A stretch of DNA of 5,721 nucleotides from Phycisphaerae bacterium (GTDB lineage: Bacteria; Planctomycetota; Phycisphaerae; UBA1845; UTPLA1), in assembly GCA_016935885.1 (NCBI GenBank), contig JAFGQA010000118.1:1-5721 (forward strand), written 5' to 3'. Below are positions 5,566 through 5,721 of the stretch, piece after piece; within the stretch, counting starts at the first letter, position 1, and each line of letters begins with the position of its first letter. A program made the position numbers and the translations under genes. The notes below the pieces were generated by a model, which saw only the letters and a list, made by a program, of their open reading frames with translations, ran no database searches and was not told the origin of the DNA.

Positions 5566-5721
5566 TTAGCTCGCCCTGGTCATCGGGACACCGCAAGCTG
5601 GGCACGTCATCTGGTTGCACGGTACCCCTGGCTGGTGCGGCACGGTCTTGCCGCACGCCGGGCAGATGCAGCTTCCACCCGCGCCCATGGCGAAGCCACC
5701 CATGCGTCCGCGCCCCTGACC
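5566..5721 (-). CDS. small Gly/Arg/Met-rich zinc-ribbon-like protein, C-terminal part (runs off right edge)
   Basis: An open frame enters from the right edge and ends at TAA (5566-5568), giving 51 residues. The first 16 visible residues are Gly/Arg/Met-rich ([16 protein letters not shown]). They are followed by CICPACG, a short His/Pro-containing spacer with one more Cys ([11 protein letters not shown]), and TCPACG near the end. Two CPxCG knuckles about 20 residues apart are a typical zinc ribbon or rubredoxin-like metal site. Small proteins with this kind of tail occur next to NifX-like, MinD/ferredoxin and DUF5320 genes in anaerobes, which supports an ORP-type operon, though I cannot name the family firmly. 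ATG codons at visible residues 7 and 12 could be starts, but neither is preceded by a convincing ribosome site in the window, so the gene is treated as incomplete at its 5' end. The stop is 17 bases before the ATPase gene start. Confidence 0.75.
   Translation of the reverse strand, partial: GQGRGRMGGFAMGAGGSCICPACGKTVPHQPGVPCNQMTCPACGVPMTRAS

Noticed and set aside
5549..5656. Upstream extension of the double ATPase by 36 residues
   Set aside because: It overlaps the zinc-ribbon coding frame and lacks homology. The AAGGAG at 5554-5559 points to the GTG at 5548.

Overview
The window is a GC-rich bacterial segment in which every supported gene lies on the minus strand, so the transcript reads from position 5721 down to 1. 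Seven genes are packed with almost no free space: three junctions are 4-base stop/start overlaps and the other gaps are 17, 56 and about 84 bases. This looks like the middle of one long operon whose promoter lies beyond the right edge and whose last gene runs off the left edge. The 4Fe-4S ferredoxin-type cysteine motifs (six sets) and the family content point to an anaerobic bacterium. I cannot assign a phylum.

Transcription order: (1) 5721-5566, the C-terminal end of a small Gly/Arg/Met-rich zinc-ribbon-like protein. (2) 5548-3677, a 623-residue protein made of two complete MinD-type ATPase/ferredoxin units in tandem. (3) 3680-2877, a NifX/NafY-like cluster-binding domain joined to a Gly/Met/Arg-rich tract with a coiled coil (resembling DUF5320 proteins) and then a two-cluster ferredoxin. 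(4) 2820-1972, an Mrp/ApbC/Nbp35-type Fe-S carrier ATPase. (5) 1975-815, a Cys/Met-metabolism PLP enzyme of the cystathionine gamma-synthase/lyase or methionine gamma-lyase type. (6) 730-131, a class I SAM-dependent methyltransferase. (7) 134-1, the start of an FAD-dependent pyridine nucleotide-disulfide oxidoreductase.

Genes 1-4 match the anaerobe-specific 'orange protein' (ORP)-type set known from Desulfovibrio: paired MinD/ferredoxin ATPases, NifX-like (MTH1175-like) proteins that bind a Mo/Cu-S or related cluster, and Mrp. Here components that are usually separate are fused. Genes 5-7 are not part of the ORP set as I know it. A PLP enzyme able in principle to release sulfide and a CoA-disulfide/persulfide-reductase-like flavoprotein suggest a link between sulfur handling and metal-sulfur cluster assembly; this link is inference.

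The most unusual sequence-level feature is a compact palindromic block (5442-5479) inside the first ATPase unit. It encodes an in-frame insertion just after the first P-loop helix and resembles the palindromic elements that insert in frame into genes in some bacteria. No tRNA, rRNA, CRISPR array, transposase or clear terminator was seen, and there is no gene-free stretch over 300 bases.
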